Counted from the stretch's first letter, positions 7,101 through 14,490 are shown. The stretch is DNA of 31,116 bases from DATMQA01 sp035566895 (GCA_035566895.1 DATMQA010000001.1:1-31116); one strand, 5' to 3'. Notes: generated from the sequence alone by a model not told the origin. A program made the numbers and translations.

Positions 7101-9031
7101 CGTGTGAACGCAGACGAGCCGATGAAGAGGAATCCGCCGGCCGCAACGTAGTTTGTGAACGAGGCGATCTGGTTATCGCCGATGGCTTCGGCGGCCAAGC
7201 TGATCACAATTGGATAGGCGGGCCGGCCGTTGGTATCCAACAATCTGCCCCCGGCAATATCGGCATCGCTGACCACCTGGAAGGCGGTTCCGTCGGAACG
7301 AAGGACTTCCTTGAGTGATTCGGGCATGAAAAAGTAATGCCAATTGGTCGGCCACCATTGCATCCCGGTAGTACCGGGGCCGGAGGGTGTCGGCGGTGAA
7401 GCGGCTACGGTTTCCAGGGCACGAGTCAGTTCTGAATCGTGGATAGCCACGAGCGGTCCGCCTCGGGCTGGACCGTTGGTCACTACCAGGAGCGAGCTGA
7501 CGCCGGGGCTGATTCCAGCATGAGTGACATCTGAAGCGGTAACCGTCAGGCTCGTGCCGGCGGTCCGAAGGTATACCGTGAAGTTTTTGCTGCCGTTGTT
7601 CAGGGCGGCATCGGCCGGCAGAATCGCCAGCCGGTCGTTCGAGCTCAGATGCACGGTGTCATTCGTGCCAAGCAGATTCCAATACGCATCCACTGACTCG
7701 ACGCTGATCGCAAACGGGTTCCCGGTTTGCTGGGGAGCGGGCAAGCCGGCGCGGCCGGTAGTTGTGCCCGGCGCGGCGGTCTCCCCCGGCAGCACAACGA
7801 GCAGGCGGCTGAACGGCCCGGCAACGACCGAAACAGTGCTGGACGTTGCGGCCGTTAAAGCGCCGCTGCTGAATCGGAGCGTAATGTTCGTGGCGGCCGC
7901 GGCAGCCACATTGGTGAACGCCGCGACCCCATTGACCGCGGCAATATTGGTGTTGCCGAGCAAGAACCCAACCCCGCCGCTGCGGCTGGCGGTCACGACC
8001 AGGGTATCGTTGCTGCGGATATTGCCGTAGGCATCCTGAATCAAGACGACGGGTTGTTGTGAAAAAGGCACTCCCGCGGTTGCCTGGGCCGAAGGCTGAA
8101 CGGCCATCGCCAGCACGCTCGCCGCGCCGGGATTAACCGTCACCGAAGGGCTCGTGCTGGCGGTCTTGGTGCCATCCGTAAGGTCACTGGCGGTGAGGGT
8201 CGTTTGCGGTCCGGCCGTCTTGAACGTGACGCTCAAGCCCGCGGTGCCTGCGACCAGGGCGGAATCGGGCGGCAGAGTCGCGCGCGCATCGCTTGATGCC
8301 AGATGAACCACGTCCGTTCCCGTTTTGGCCAGGTTCCAATATTGGTCGGCGGCGTTGATGGTCGCCGTAAAGGCTGTGCCGGCGGTCCGTGGCGAAGGGG
8401 AGCCTGTTTTCCCATTCGCCGTTCCCGGCGCGGCCGTTTCGCCCGGCATGAGCAACAGCAATTGGACAAATGCTCCCGCGACTTCGGTCAAGTTGCCGAA
8501 ATTGCTGCCGTTGGAACCGTCGGCCGAGGTGGTAAGGCCACTGATGCTGGCTGTCCCGCCACCCGTGGTGGGCTGGTAGATGTGCTTGCCGGCGGCCAGC
8601 GGCGCAGTCTGGGTGGGGCGCACCTGCAGACCCGGGCCGATGGTCAGCGTGTCTTTGCTCGCGGTGCCGAGTACAGTCAATGTAATTTGCAAGGTATGGG
8701 CATCGGTGATCGCGGCGCTGGCCGAGAGAATATCGCCACCGGTAGTGAAGCTGGTGGCGGGGCTCGAGTTGGTATTGAACTCAAAACCCGCCGGCGTTTT
8801 GAGCACCAGTGTCACACCCAGTCCAGGCTGAATGTCTCCCTTGTTGCCTTCGGCGATCTGGATATTTCCTAGCGTGGTCCAGTTCCCGGAGCCTCCCGGG
8901 GCCGCGCTGTCGGCGGGGATGGTAGAGCCGCCTGAGGCGCCTGTGACCGTGACTGACGCGCGTCCTCTATTGGAAAATGAAAAAGCCAACCCCACCACAA
9001 CCAACAGTACTCTCAATCTGGTGTACAGCAT
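4196..9031 (-). CDS. Giant secreted multidomain protein: Ig-like repeats, GATase-like domain, NodB-like barrel, cadherin-like and LamG-like modules
   Basis: 1611 residues with a signal peptide ending near residue 26. Residues about 27-525 hold tandem Ig-like repeats in which LLMPGETAAPGT (near 190) recurs as VLPGETAAPGT (near 406), a period of about 216 residues. Residues about 527-795 resemble a glutamine-amidotransferase/ThuA-like fold (IVISLAAEAIGDNQ, YVAAGGFLFIGSS, GNGHFIYYAP). Residues about 800-1110 look like a polysaccharide-deacetylase (NodB) barrel with RHDLEDY (H812, D813), SSHNGG (H878) and YGHH (H1041-1042). The full metal triad is not obvious. Two cadherin-like/Big_9 modules (about 1165-1255 and 1445-1535) flank a concanavalin/LamG-like domain (about 1262-1443). 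A Fn3-like TYRLQYE module ends the protein. Likely an extracellular carbohydrate-active or adhesive protein; the substrate is unknown. Confidence 0.85.
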   Translation of the reverse strand: MLYTRLRVLLVVVGLAFSFSNRGRASVTVTGASGGSTIPADSAAPGGSGNWTTLGNIQIAEGNKGDIQPGLGVTLVLKTPAGFEFNTNSSPATSFTTGGDILSASAAITDAHTLQITLTVLGTASKDTLTIGPGLQVRPTQTAPLAAGKHIYQPTTGGGTASISGLTTSADGSNGSNFGNLTEVAGAFVQLLLLMPGETAAPGTANGKTGSPSPRTAGTAFTATINAADQYWNLAKTGTDVVHLASSDARATLPPDSALVAGTAGLSVTFKTAGPQTTLTASDLTDGTKTASTSPSVTVNPGAASVLAMAVQPSAQATAGVPFSQQPVVLIQDAYGNIRSNDTLVVTASRSGGVGFLLGNTNIAAVNGVAAFTNVAAAAATNITLRFSSGALTAATSSTVSVVAGPFSRLLVVLPGETAAPGTTTGRAGLPAPQQTGNPFAISVESVDAYWNLLGTNDTVHLSSNDRLAILPADAALNNGSKNFTVYLRTAGTSLTVTASDVTHAGISPGVSSLLVVTNGPARGGPLVAIHDSELTRALETVAASPPTPSGPGTTGMQWWPTNWHYFFMPESLKEVLRSDGTAFQVVSDADIAGGRLLDTNGRPAYPIVISLAAEAIGDNQIASFTNYVAAGGFLFIGSSAFTRNPDGTTRGDFAFGREMGVHMLVPGVTNWRANSTLFKPIEHRLMSHIPTGVLLNWEMPAGAEQTPWGIYPHPSNPDPAALVWQVAASNATVLAAGDASPCLLDKQFGNGHFIYYAPMQPLLGTSGWSPGMYTYVIFRKAIEWAFDSAKLPVSRLSPWPYAYDAALVVRHDLEDYQPEINNIETFAQFEKALGAKGDYYFCTGTLRVEMPATYDTNAVIASLRRALTNDNATISSHNGGLRNPYNNPPLATNNYDFWHWGPDEALDTVPPGFPDGKTYALTSVSNSFVDIEGWFPGLMTNGMRVWVAPYFDATREASLDIQAQLGVKTTGEQKLSPFPHWTISTATSGKRYPMVTLPVSDWFVGSTVSQAMETGHTITTERALVDFYYSLGALINLYGHHLTTNDLHGDYVAYSMNTNLHPRLWPANAISLYNWWLQRSNAQMTVSSYATNLNQSVTTFSLTGAANTNTAIEFLFPSGALSGLQVFTNGVLAGSGAYRTNGQVLKLQVGTSVTTGQVKYNLGPAALNDFFTFNSGPVLTVPAPGVLTNDFAGLGGSNLTAVLVTGPTNGTFNLNSNGGFTYIPFPSFSGIDSFTYVTRDGVGTSAVATVTLSDSNPALFSDNFARGSDPGPLTPWVARAGTWTVTGGELVAGTNALATYANVFLTNSWLDYAAQAQLQFPVGAYGAGLGGRVDPASGTHYGAWLYPEGSAGGSNVLKLIKFTDWNNWTLLQQVSLAAVGTNWHTVKLAMFRNQIAVFLDGNQLFTVADNPLLTYPSGGVSLDMWTDTTGYQMAFDAVTVSPLVADDAYLVNENSVLNVGPPGLLANDTEVYGTNLTSVAVTAPANGSLTLNTSGGFNYTPAVNFFGTDAFIYQANDGPVNLGTAWARITVVSPLLNPPVVSSISVSNGMAVLTWNAVAGHTYRLQYEASLSNSSWIDLLPDTTATGPTITATNVLNGSTQRFYRVVLLP

Positions 9032-9049
9032 CGGACTTCAAAGCTAACC

Positions 9050-9070
9050 CTCCCCTCGGTGGCAGGGGAG
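9050..9070. promoter_or_regulatory. GC-rich hairpin in the leader of the giant secreted protein gene
   Basis: CTCCCCT (9050-9056) and AGGGGAG (9064-9070) form a perfect 7-bp stem with a 7-base loop, 19 bases upstream of ATG 9031. No T-tract follows on either strand. It could modulate translation of the 1611-residue gene, or be part of the repeat-rich intergenic stretch. No good Shine-Dalgarno precedes that ATG. Confidence 0.35.
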
Positions 9071-9151
9071 CCACTTTCCGCGCGCGTTGAGGAGGTTAAG
9101 CGAGCGATAGCGGGTTGGCAAGAAATTTCTGGAGCGATACCGCCCCGGACT

Positions 9152-9314
9152 CATCCGGACACTGCCTCCGGAGTGCGCCCGTCCGCGGGCGTAGTAATAT
9201 CCACGCGCAGTCTCGCTCACGACGATTGCAGCACGCCCGCTTCAGAGAGTTCCGCTCCGCCCGAGGACGGGCGTACTTCGACGTTTTGGACGATCCTGGG
9301 GTAGTGTCCGGATG
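9152..9314. mobile_element. MITE-like imperfect inverted-repeat element
   Basis: The outer arms CATCCGGACACTGCC (9152-9166) and GGTAGTGTCCGGATG (9300-9314) are complementary at 14 of 15 positions. Inner arms at 9171-9188 and 9261-9278 are complementary at 15 of 18. The element is 163 bases long and encodes nothing convincing, so it fits a small non-autonomous hairpin element. It takes up most of the 9048-9479 intergenic stretch. The rest of that stretch, 9379-9479, is AT-richer and probably carries the promoter of the hydrolase gene. No flanking target duplication is clear. Confidence 0.55.
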
Positions 9315-9479
9315 CGCCCGGTGGGACCTGCCCTCCGCTCCCGCCACGCGTACGCATCTTTTCTTGACGCTTCACTGATGCATTTCAATAATCTGGTTAA
9401 TAGTGCTAATTAAATTCAGAGCGAATGCCCTGGTCACAAACCCGATGCGTGCGCCAACCTCGGCGGCCCGCTCCTCGTA

Positions 9480-10664
9480 ATGAACACGCGCGCCAGGCGG
9501 CGGGTCATTGTCGCAGCCCTGGCCGGCGTGATTGCCGGGGTGACACTCTCACATGTCATCGAACCAGGAGTGATGGTCCAGGCGATGACACTGCCGGGTG
9601 GCACACCTGCCCTTCGACTTTCCTCTACCGCCCCGGGAGCGCATCCGACTGCGCTGCTTGCCCATGGCGTGACCGGTTCAAAAGAAACCCTCTTTCGCTA
9701 TGGAGAAGCGCTTGCCGCTGCCGGATTCGATTGCACCCTGATTGACCTTCCTGGACACGGAGATTCGCGACGGGTATTCGCTGGCCGCGACGTCGGGTTC
9801 AAACCGGCAGAGGTCGCGCGAGCGCTCGGCTCAGTCGACGTCTTTGTCGGCCACTCGATGGGCGCTGGGGCCGGCGCCCGGAGCGTTCGCGAGGCCGGCT
9901 TTGCGCCGCGGCTCTTCATTGCCGTTGGTGCCGATCCGATGCTGGGCGAGCATGGCCCGCCGTTGCTGTTGCTGGCGGGCCAGTTCGAGGAATTCGTGAG
10001 CCCGGCGCGGCTCAAAGCCAGAACCGATGCCCGGCTCGTGCTCTCGCCCTGGTCCGACCACGCGCTCGAACTGCTTGATCCATGTCTCGTGAAGGAGGCC
10101 GTCGAAGCCGCGTGCGTGACCGTCGGCAAAACGCCGCCGGCTGCTCCCACAGCCTGGTTGTGGCGGTTGGCCGGGCTCGTCCTCGGGATGGCGGGCGCGC
10201 TGGTCTTGAGTTTTTGCCTGCCCGAACTCCCTCCCCGGCTCGCGGCAGCGCGTGGAGTCCTCGTTGCCGCGGTCGTTATCACTACTCTCGGCCTTACCAT
10301 GGGTACTTGGTTCGGCTGCGTCCCGTATTGGCATCGTCTGCCGCTCCAGCTCGTTCTAATGGTTGTGGTTTGGCTGGCGGTTAGCGGGGTCGGCAAACTC
10401 GGATTCCCGCGGTGGAGCCTCGCTGCGTTAGGGGCGGGGTCGGCGCTTGTTTGCGTGCTCGGGGCGGCTAGTGCCAAGCCCGGGGAAGTGGCTCATACTT
10501 TTCTGTTGTTGTCGCTCATCACGGTAATTACGGCGATATTGCTCGCCGATGGCGCGCTCCTCGGCTGGCTCGCCGGTCGGGGCGGTTCGCGGCGGGACGG
10601 CGACATCGCGATGGTCGTTTTCGTTGGCTACGCCGTCGGACAATGGATACCCAAGTTCTTTTGA
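9480..10664 (+). CDS. Alpha/beta hydrolase with C-terminal polytopic membrane domain
   Basis: 394 residues. An N-terminal hydrophobic anchor spans about residues 8-25. The hydrolase core follows, with the oxyanion-type ALLAHGVTGSKE (59-69), DLPGHGDS (89-96), nucleophile elbow GHSMGAG (Ser126) and a likely catalytic His194 (WSDHALELL). The catalytic acid is not certain; E170 or E171 lies where it is expected. From about residue 224 there are five or six transmembrane helices. Hydrolase-plus-membrane-domain fusions are uncommon. The active site probably faces the periplasm, as the N-terminal anchor is followed directly by the catalytic domain. ATG 9480 is the first good start; a genuine Shine-Dalgarno is not evident. 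The substrate is unknown (lipid or ester, inferred from the fold only). Confidence 0.85.
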   Translation: MNTRARRRVIVAALAGVIAGVTLSHVIEPGVMVQAMTLPGGTPALRLSSTAPGAHPTALLAHGVTGSKETLFRYGEALAAAGFDCTLIDLPGHGDSRRVFAGRDVGFKPAEVARALGSVDVFVGHSMGAGAGARSVREAGFAPRLFIAVGADPMLGEHGPPLLLLAGQFEEFVSPARLKARTDARLVLSPWSDHALELLDPCLVKEAVEAACVTVGKTPPAAPTAWLWRLAGLVLGMAGALVLSFCLPELPPRLAAARGVLVAAVVITTLGLTMGTWFGCVPYWHRLPLQLVLMVVVWLAVSGVGKLGFPRWSLAALGAGSALVCVLGAASAKPGEVAHTFLLLSLITVITAILLADGALLGWLAGRGGSRRDGDIAMVVFVGYAVGQWIPKFF

Positions 10665-10686
10665 GGAAGAGCCAGATGATTTGCTC

Positions 10687-10796
10687 GGAGCGCGGGACGT
10701 CCCGGCCCGCAGCGCGTTGACAGCAACACGCGCGTCGCAAGTGATTAACGCGCACGTTGACTCCGGGCGGCTTCGGGGCGGGATGACCCGCGCTCC
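10687..10796. repeat. Inverted-repeat element related to the GGAGCGCGGACATTC family
   Basis: GGAGCGCGGGACGTCCCG (10687-10704) and CGGGATGACCCGCGCTCC (10779-10796) are complementary at 16 of 18 positions across a 74-base centre. The left arm resembles the repeat units at 22951-23116. It lies between the hydrolase gene and the sigma-factor gene, which converge here (10665-10879); no gene is seen in that gap. Confidence 0.5.
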
Positions 10797-10879
10797 GTCC
10801 TCGGCTTACCTCATGAGCTTCGCGCCTGCAAGCCAACCCTGGGAAACGGCAAGGCAATGCTGGATCTAAAGCCGTAACT

Positions 10880-12118
10880 TCACACTTTCTCCGCCGCTCG
10901 CCGGAGAAGATATTCACGCAACGCCGGATCATCAGTGAGGCTTGCGGCGCGAGTGAACGCTCTTTGTGCCTCCTCCTCGCGATTCAGCAATTGGAGGATG
11001 TGTCCGCGAGCGGCCCAATAAGGCTGGTAGCCGTTTGTTCTGCCGGCAGGAATCTCTTCGAGAGCCGTGAGTCCGTCACTGTGCTGTCTGGTTTGAGCGA
11101 GTGCCACGGCTCGGCCAACGAGTGCGCCAACTCCCGGCGAAATCCTCACGAGACCTTCATAGAGCAAAAGAATCTCCGGCCAGTCGATGATTCCGGTCCG
11201 CGCGCGATTGGCATGGATGGATTGAATCGCCGCCTCCAGTTGATACCGTCCCATCCGTTTGCACGCCGCCGCAGTTCGCAGATGCTCCTCGGCTTCCTTC
11301 ATCAATGAGTGCGACCAAAGGTTCGGGTCTTGCCGATCGAGCGGCACGAATTCTCCGTCGCCCGCATAGCGCGCCGCACCGCGCGCCTCGCAGTGGAGCA
11401 TGAGCGCCAGCAGGCCGCGAGCTTCGGGTTCGTTTGGCATTAATTGAACAACCGTCCGGCCAATGGAGATGGCCTCGCCGGCAAGCGCATGATGCGTTGC
11501 GCTCGTTTCCATCACGCTTTCCCAGCCGGTCGTGTAAGCGGAATAAATTGCGTCCAGCACGAACGAAGTTCTTTCTTCCCATTCGGGCGGTTCGGGCACG
11601 CGAAACGGAATGGCGGCGTCGCGAATCTTGTTTTTCGCGCGAACAAGCCGCTGGCTCATCGCCGCGGGCGAAACGAGAAACGCCGACGCGATGCGCGCCG
11701 CGTCAATGCCGAGAACCGTTTGCAACATCAGCGGCGTGCGCGCAGCGGGATCAATCGCCGGATGCGCGCAGACGAAAAGGAGTTTCAGCCGCTCGTCGGG
11801 AAAATGCTCGCGCTCCTCCGCGATGCTCTCCGCCTCTTCGGCGATTTGCCGCAGGAATTCCTCCGATTTCTGCCGCACCTGATGGTGCCGCGCGGCGTCA
11901 ATCACGCGATTGCGCGCGACGCGCAACAGCCACGCCTCCGGTTTTTCGGGAACCCCATCCACTGGCCATTTCTCCAGCGCCGAAACGAATGCTTCGCTCA
12001 GCGCGTCTTCCGCTTCGGCAACATCGCCGGAGCGCGCCGCGATGTAGGCGATGAGTTGGCCGTACGAATTGCGTGCGATAGCTTCAATCGTCGCGTGCGT
12101 GACGCCTTCGCTCATCAT
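10880..12118 (-). CDS. ECF42-type RNA polymerase sigma factor with C-terminal DUF6596/TPR-like extension
   Basis: 412 residues from ATG 12118; ATG 12115 is equally possible, and the upstream TTG 12187 adds a poor N-terminus. The sigma-70 region 2 covers about residues 10-85 (GDVAEAEDALSEAF, WLLRVARNRVIDAAR). Region 4 lies at about 108-168 (LMLQTVLGIDAARIASAFL, AMSQRLVRAKNKIRD). A long C-terminal domain contains FVLDAIYSAYTTGWE and ALMLHCEARGAARY, the hallmark of this group, and ends in TPR-like helices. ECF42 factors lack a classical anti-sigma factor; the C-terminal extension is thought to control activity, and they are linked to YCII/DGPF-domain proteins. Such a protein is encoded at 12878-13216 on the same strand, which strengthens the call. 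Confidence 0.93.
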   Translation of the reverse strand: MMSEGVTHATIEAIARNSYGQLIAYIAARSGDVAEAEDALSEAFVSALEKWPVDGVPEKPEAWLLRVARNRVIDAARHHQVRQKSEEFLRQIAEEAESIAEEREHFPDERLKLLFVCAHPAIDPAARTPLMLQTVLGIDAARIASAFLVSPAAMSQRLVRAKNKIRDAAIPFRVPEPPEWEERTSFVLDAIYSAYTTGWESVMETSATHHALAGEAISIGRTVVQLMPNEPEARGLLALMLHCEARGAARYAGDGEFVPLDRQDPNLWSHSLMKEAEEHLRTAAACKRMGRYQLEAAIQSIHANRARTGIIDWPEILLLYEGLVRISPGVGALVGRAVALAQTRQHSDGLTALEEIPAGRTNGYQPYWAARGHILQLLNREEEAQRAFTRAASLTDDPALREYLLRRAAEKV

Positions 12119-12207
12119 TGAAAACGGCTTCGATCGGTGTCCGGCCGCTATCCGTAAATTCGCGACCGGCTCTCCGAGAGGTCGCAAGACGGTATTTTGC
12201 GCAAAAT

Positions 12208-12783
12208 TCAGACCCGTAGCGAGCCACGAAATCCCCTGCCGCTATAGTAAGACTCCGCACCGTTGTGGTAAAAGAAGACACGGCCGAATCGGCGATCGCC
12301 AAAGAGAGCGCCGCCGAGTTTCCTCATATCAGCAGGCGTTTTCACCCAGCTCGACGATTTCGTATCAAACTCTCCGAGCTTCTGCAGCTCCAGATATTGT
12401 TCTTCCGTCAAAAGCTCAATGCCCATGGCCGCTGCCATATCCATTGCGCTATTTTTTGGCTTATGTTCCTTCCGCGAATCCAGCGCTTCACGGTCGTAAC
12501 AAAGACTCGTGCGGCCTTTGGCACTTTCCGCTGAACAATCAAAGAAAATGAATTCGCCCGTCTTTTTGTCATGACCGACAACATCCGGTTCACCGCCGGT
12601 TCTTTCCATTTCGCTGAGTGACCACAGTTTTTCAGGATTCGCTTCGAGCCTTGCTTGGACTTTGGTCCATTCAAGCCCTTTATGTCGGCTCATGTTTTTT
12701 TCAAAATGGGCTTTCAGTGCGCTAAGCAGTTCTCCAAGTTGTTTTGGTTCCAACTTCTTTCTATTGCTGTTTATGTTGTTCAT
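12208..12783 (-). CDS. DUF4256 family protein
   Basis: 191 residues, soluble, no signal peptide. Distinctive blocks are WSLSEMERTGGEPDVVG, EFIFFDCSAESAKGRTSLCYD and MGIELLTEEQYLELQKLGEFDTKSSSW, and near the end GALFGDRRFGRVFFYHNGAESYY. This is a full-length DUF4256 protein, a conserved family without known function, often found near YciI/DGPF and SRPBCC genes. It sits between the YciI-like gene and the ECF42 sigma factor on the same strand (gaps of 94 and 89 bases) and is probably cotranscribed with them. Confidence 0.9.
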   Translation of the reverse strand: MNNINSNRKKLEPKQLGELLSALKAHFEKNMSRHKGLEWTKVQARLEANPEKLWSLSEMERTGGEPDVVGHDKKTGEFIFFDCSAESAKGRTSLCYDREALDSRKEHKPKNSAMDMAAAMGIELLTEEQYLELQKLGEFDTKSSSWVKTPADMRKLGGALFGDRRFGRVFFYHNGAESYYSGRGFRGSLRV

Positions 12784-12877
12784 ACTTTGTGAATCCAGCG
12801 CAGAATCGAACGTTTCGTCGCATTATTCATGATGATCTTTGAGGTGTAAGGGTTGGGTCGTGGGCAGCATCTCCAAC

Positions 12878-13216
12878 TCAGGAGTATGCAAAAAGCGGAC
12901 GCACTTCGACCGCTGAAGTAGCCGCCGCAGGGTTGCGCGCGGCCCATTCCAACGCGGCGTCGAGATTCGGCACATCAATAATGACGAAGCCGCCGAGGAA
13001 TTCCTTCGTCTCTGCATACGGACCGTCGTGGACCTGCCGCTTCCCGTCGCGCACCGAAACCATCGTCGCCGATTGCGGCGGCTGCAAACCCGCCGCCGTA
13101 ACCACAACGCCTGCGGCCCGGAGCGCTTCGCCGTAGGCTTTGCCCGCCGCGGCCATTGCGCTATCGCGGCGTTCGAACTGTTCCTGGGGCTGGAAGACAA
13201 GGAGTGCGTATTTCAT
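12878..13216 (-). CDS. YciI-related DGPF domain protein (ECF42 partner)
   Basis: 112 residues from ATG 13216 (MKYALLVF). The DGPF motif appears as HDGPYAETKEFLGGF with DGP at residues 64-66, followed by DVPNLDAALEWAARNPAA, the standard second half of the YCII fold (ferredoxin-like alpha+beta barrel). Members of this group accompany ECF42 sigma factors and are proposed targets or cofactors of their response. An upstream in-frame extension to 13300 is not credible because similarity begins at MKYALL. The gene overlaps by four bases the end of the possible ORF at 13213-13554. Confidence 0.9.
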   Translation of the reverse strand: MKYALLVFQPQEQFERRDSAMAAAGKAYGEALRAAGVVVTAAGLQPPQSATMVSVRDGKRQVHDGPYAETKEFLGGFVIIDVPNLDAALEWAARNPAAATSAVEVRPLFAYS

Positions 13217-13554
13217 AATGCGTTTCGATTTTTGTTTTTTCGCCGCGGCAATTCCCGCAGCTTCACATTGATGACGTGCCATGAGCGCCGATTTCGACAT
13301 TTGAGCAAAAATAATTTCACGGCATAGCCAGCCGCCTCGGGGGCTTCCATGAACCAGTTCACGAATGCGATTAGTGCCAGAACATAGGCGACGGGCGAGC
13401 GTCGAAACTGCGCTCCAGCCAAGGAGGGCTCTTTCGTTGCACCGCGATCAGACATGATTGCCCCAACGACGCACATCCGTGGCGCGCCGCCAAAGACGCA
13501 CGATATGAAACAGAGAGGCAATTGGCGCGTCCACTGCTTGTGCCTTGTTTGCAT
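13213..13554 (-). CDS. Possible small hypothetical protein, start fused to stop of zinc-ribbon gene
   Basis: 113 codons. The ATG at 13554 follows the zinc-ribbon gene's TGA without a gap (TGA-ATG), a layout that favours translational coupling. An internal ATG at 13455 gives a tidier 80-residue product (MSDRGATKEPSLAG). A hydrophobic patch (YVLALIAFVNWFME) could be a membrane helix, and the C-terminus is strongly basic. I recognise no family and composition is mixed, so it may be non-coding leader DNA of the YciI gene. If it is not a gene, 13217-13554 holds nothing else I can support. Confidence 0.3.
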   Translation of the reverse strand: MQTRHKQWTRQLPLCFISCVFGGAPRMCVVGAIMSDRGATKEPSLAGAQFRRSPVAYVLALIAFVNWFMEAPEAAGYAVKLFLLKCRNRRSWHVINVKLRELPRRKNKNRNAL

Positions 13555-13953
13555 TCACTGGATCCATTCTCCGACTCTCTTGAGTGTGCCGTTGTGACAT
13601 CGCGGACACTCGCAGGCATCTGGAAGGCTGAGGCGCATCGTCCCCATTTTCTGACATTTATGACAGGCAGCGCTAGAAAGATCTGGAAGGTCACTGCCGG
13701 GCACTGGCAACACGCCCCTCCGGACCTCGACTGCATTGTCACGGTCGTCTGCCTTTAGCGCGTCGGAATTATTCCGGATCAATACGCCGGGTGTCTCGTT
13801 GGTGCATTGCGAAAACATCCCTCCCGGGTAATCCACGACGAAATCGGCGCCACAGGCAGAGCAGACGGCAAGGTCCATGTGGTGGCCGGGCCCCAACAGC
13901 AGTTCGTAGCCGCATCCTTCACACACGTGTGTTGTGCCGGTCAATCCTCTCAT
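13555..13953 (-). CDS. Small protein with two zinc ribbons
   Basis: 132 residues from ATG 13953; a TTG at 13965 would add four. A first zinc ribbon has CEGC (C11, C14) and CSAC (C31, C34). A second has CHKC (C97, C100) and CPRC (C116, C119). The middle linker (residues about 45-90) is polar and probably unstructured. Two four-cysteine sites suggest a structural Zn-binding adaptor. No enzyme motif is present, and I do not recognise the family. Its neighbours are the unknown 154-residue gene upstream and the coupled small ORF downstream, all on the same strand. Confidence 0.7.
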   Translation of the reverse strand: MRGLTGTTHVCEGCGYELLLGPGHHMDLAVCSACGADFVVDYPGGMFSQCTNETPGVLIRNNSDALKADDRDNAVEVRRGVLPVPGSDLPDLSSAACHKCQKMGTMRLSLPDACECPRCHNGTLKRVGEWIQ

Positions 13954-14025
13954 TGCAGATGCCAATGCTTCGGTCAGGCGCTCGCGTCCCCGCGTCGCCT
14001 GGGCCCGGTTGTTCGCAGTTCTCCA

Positions 14026-14490
14026 TCAGTACAACCTGCCCTTTCCGCCGGGTTTGAGCATGCCGTATTGCTCAAGGTCCGCAATCGGAGTTTTAGGCCA
14101 TGAGACAGGCAGGGTGATGACTTGGCCCCCTGCGGGAATCTCAAGAGGTCGTTTGCGGAACGGGAACCTTTCTACTTGAGCATACCTCTTCCCGTCTTCC
14201 ATCCGGTATAGAATGACGTTGAGTTGGAGATAGTACCACCCGGCCGGTCGACGGAGGCGGAAGCTTACTTCCAGAGTCCCGGTGATGTCTTCTCGCTCGA
14301 AATGAGTTGCCTCACCAAGCTGTGCTTCATCCAGACGTGCTTCCGGCGGCGCAACGTCGGGGAAAGGTGGTGGTGCGTCCACGCTGCTGACTTCAAAGAG
14401 AGACAGCGAAGCCGAATAGCCGATGAAGGGAGGCAGGTCTGCAATTCGAACTGTGCCCGTCACCTCACCTTTCTTCTTGAATAGAGACAT
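14026..14490 (-). CDS. Conserved-looking hypothetical protein, 154 residues
   Basis: The start is secure: AGAGGAGAAC directly precedes ATG 14490. The product begins MSLFKKKGEVTGTVRI and alternates short beta-strand-like stretches (IADLPPFIGYSASLSLFEV, TGTLEVSFRLRRPAGWYYLQLNVILYR), so an all-beta fold is likely. It ends with PVSWPKTPIADLEQYGMLKPGGKG. There is no signal peptide and no membrane helix. The pattern suggests a small carbohydrate- or ligand-binding beta-sandwich, but this is a guess from composition. A 72-base gap separates it from the zinc-ribbon gene, with which it may form an operon. Confidence 0.7.
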   Translation of the reverse strand: MSLFKKKGEVTGTVRIADLPPFIGYSASLSLFEVSSVDAPPPFPDVAPPEARLDEAQLGEATHFEREDITGTLEVSFRLRRPAGWYYLQLNVILYRMEDGKRYAQVERFPFRKRPLEIPAGGQVITLPVSWPKTPIADLEQYGMLKPGGKGRLY

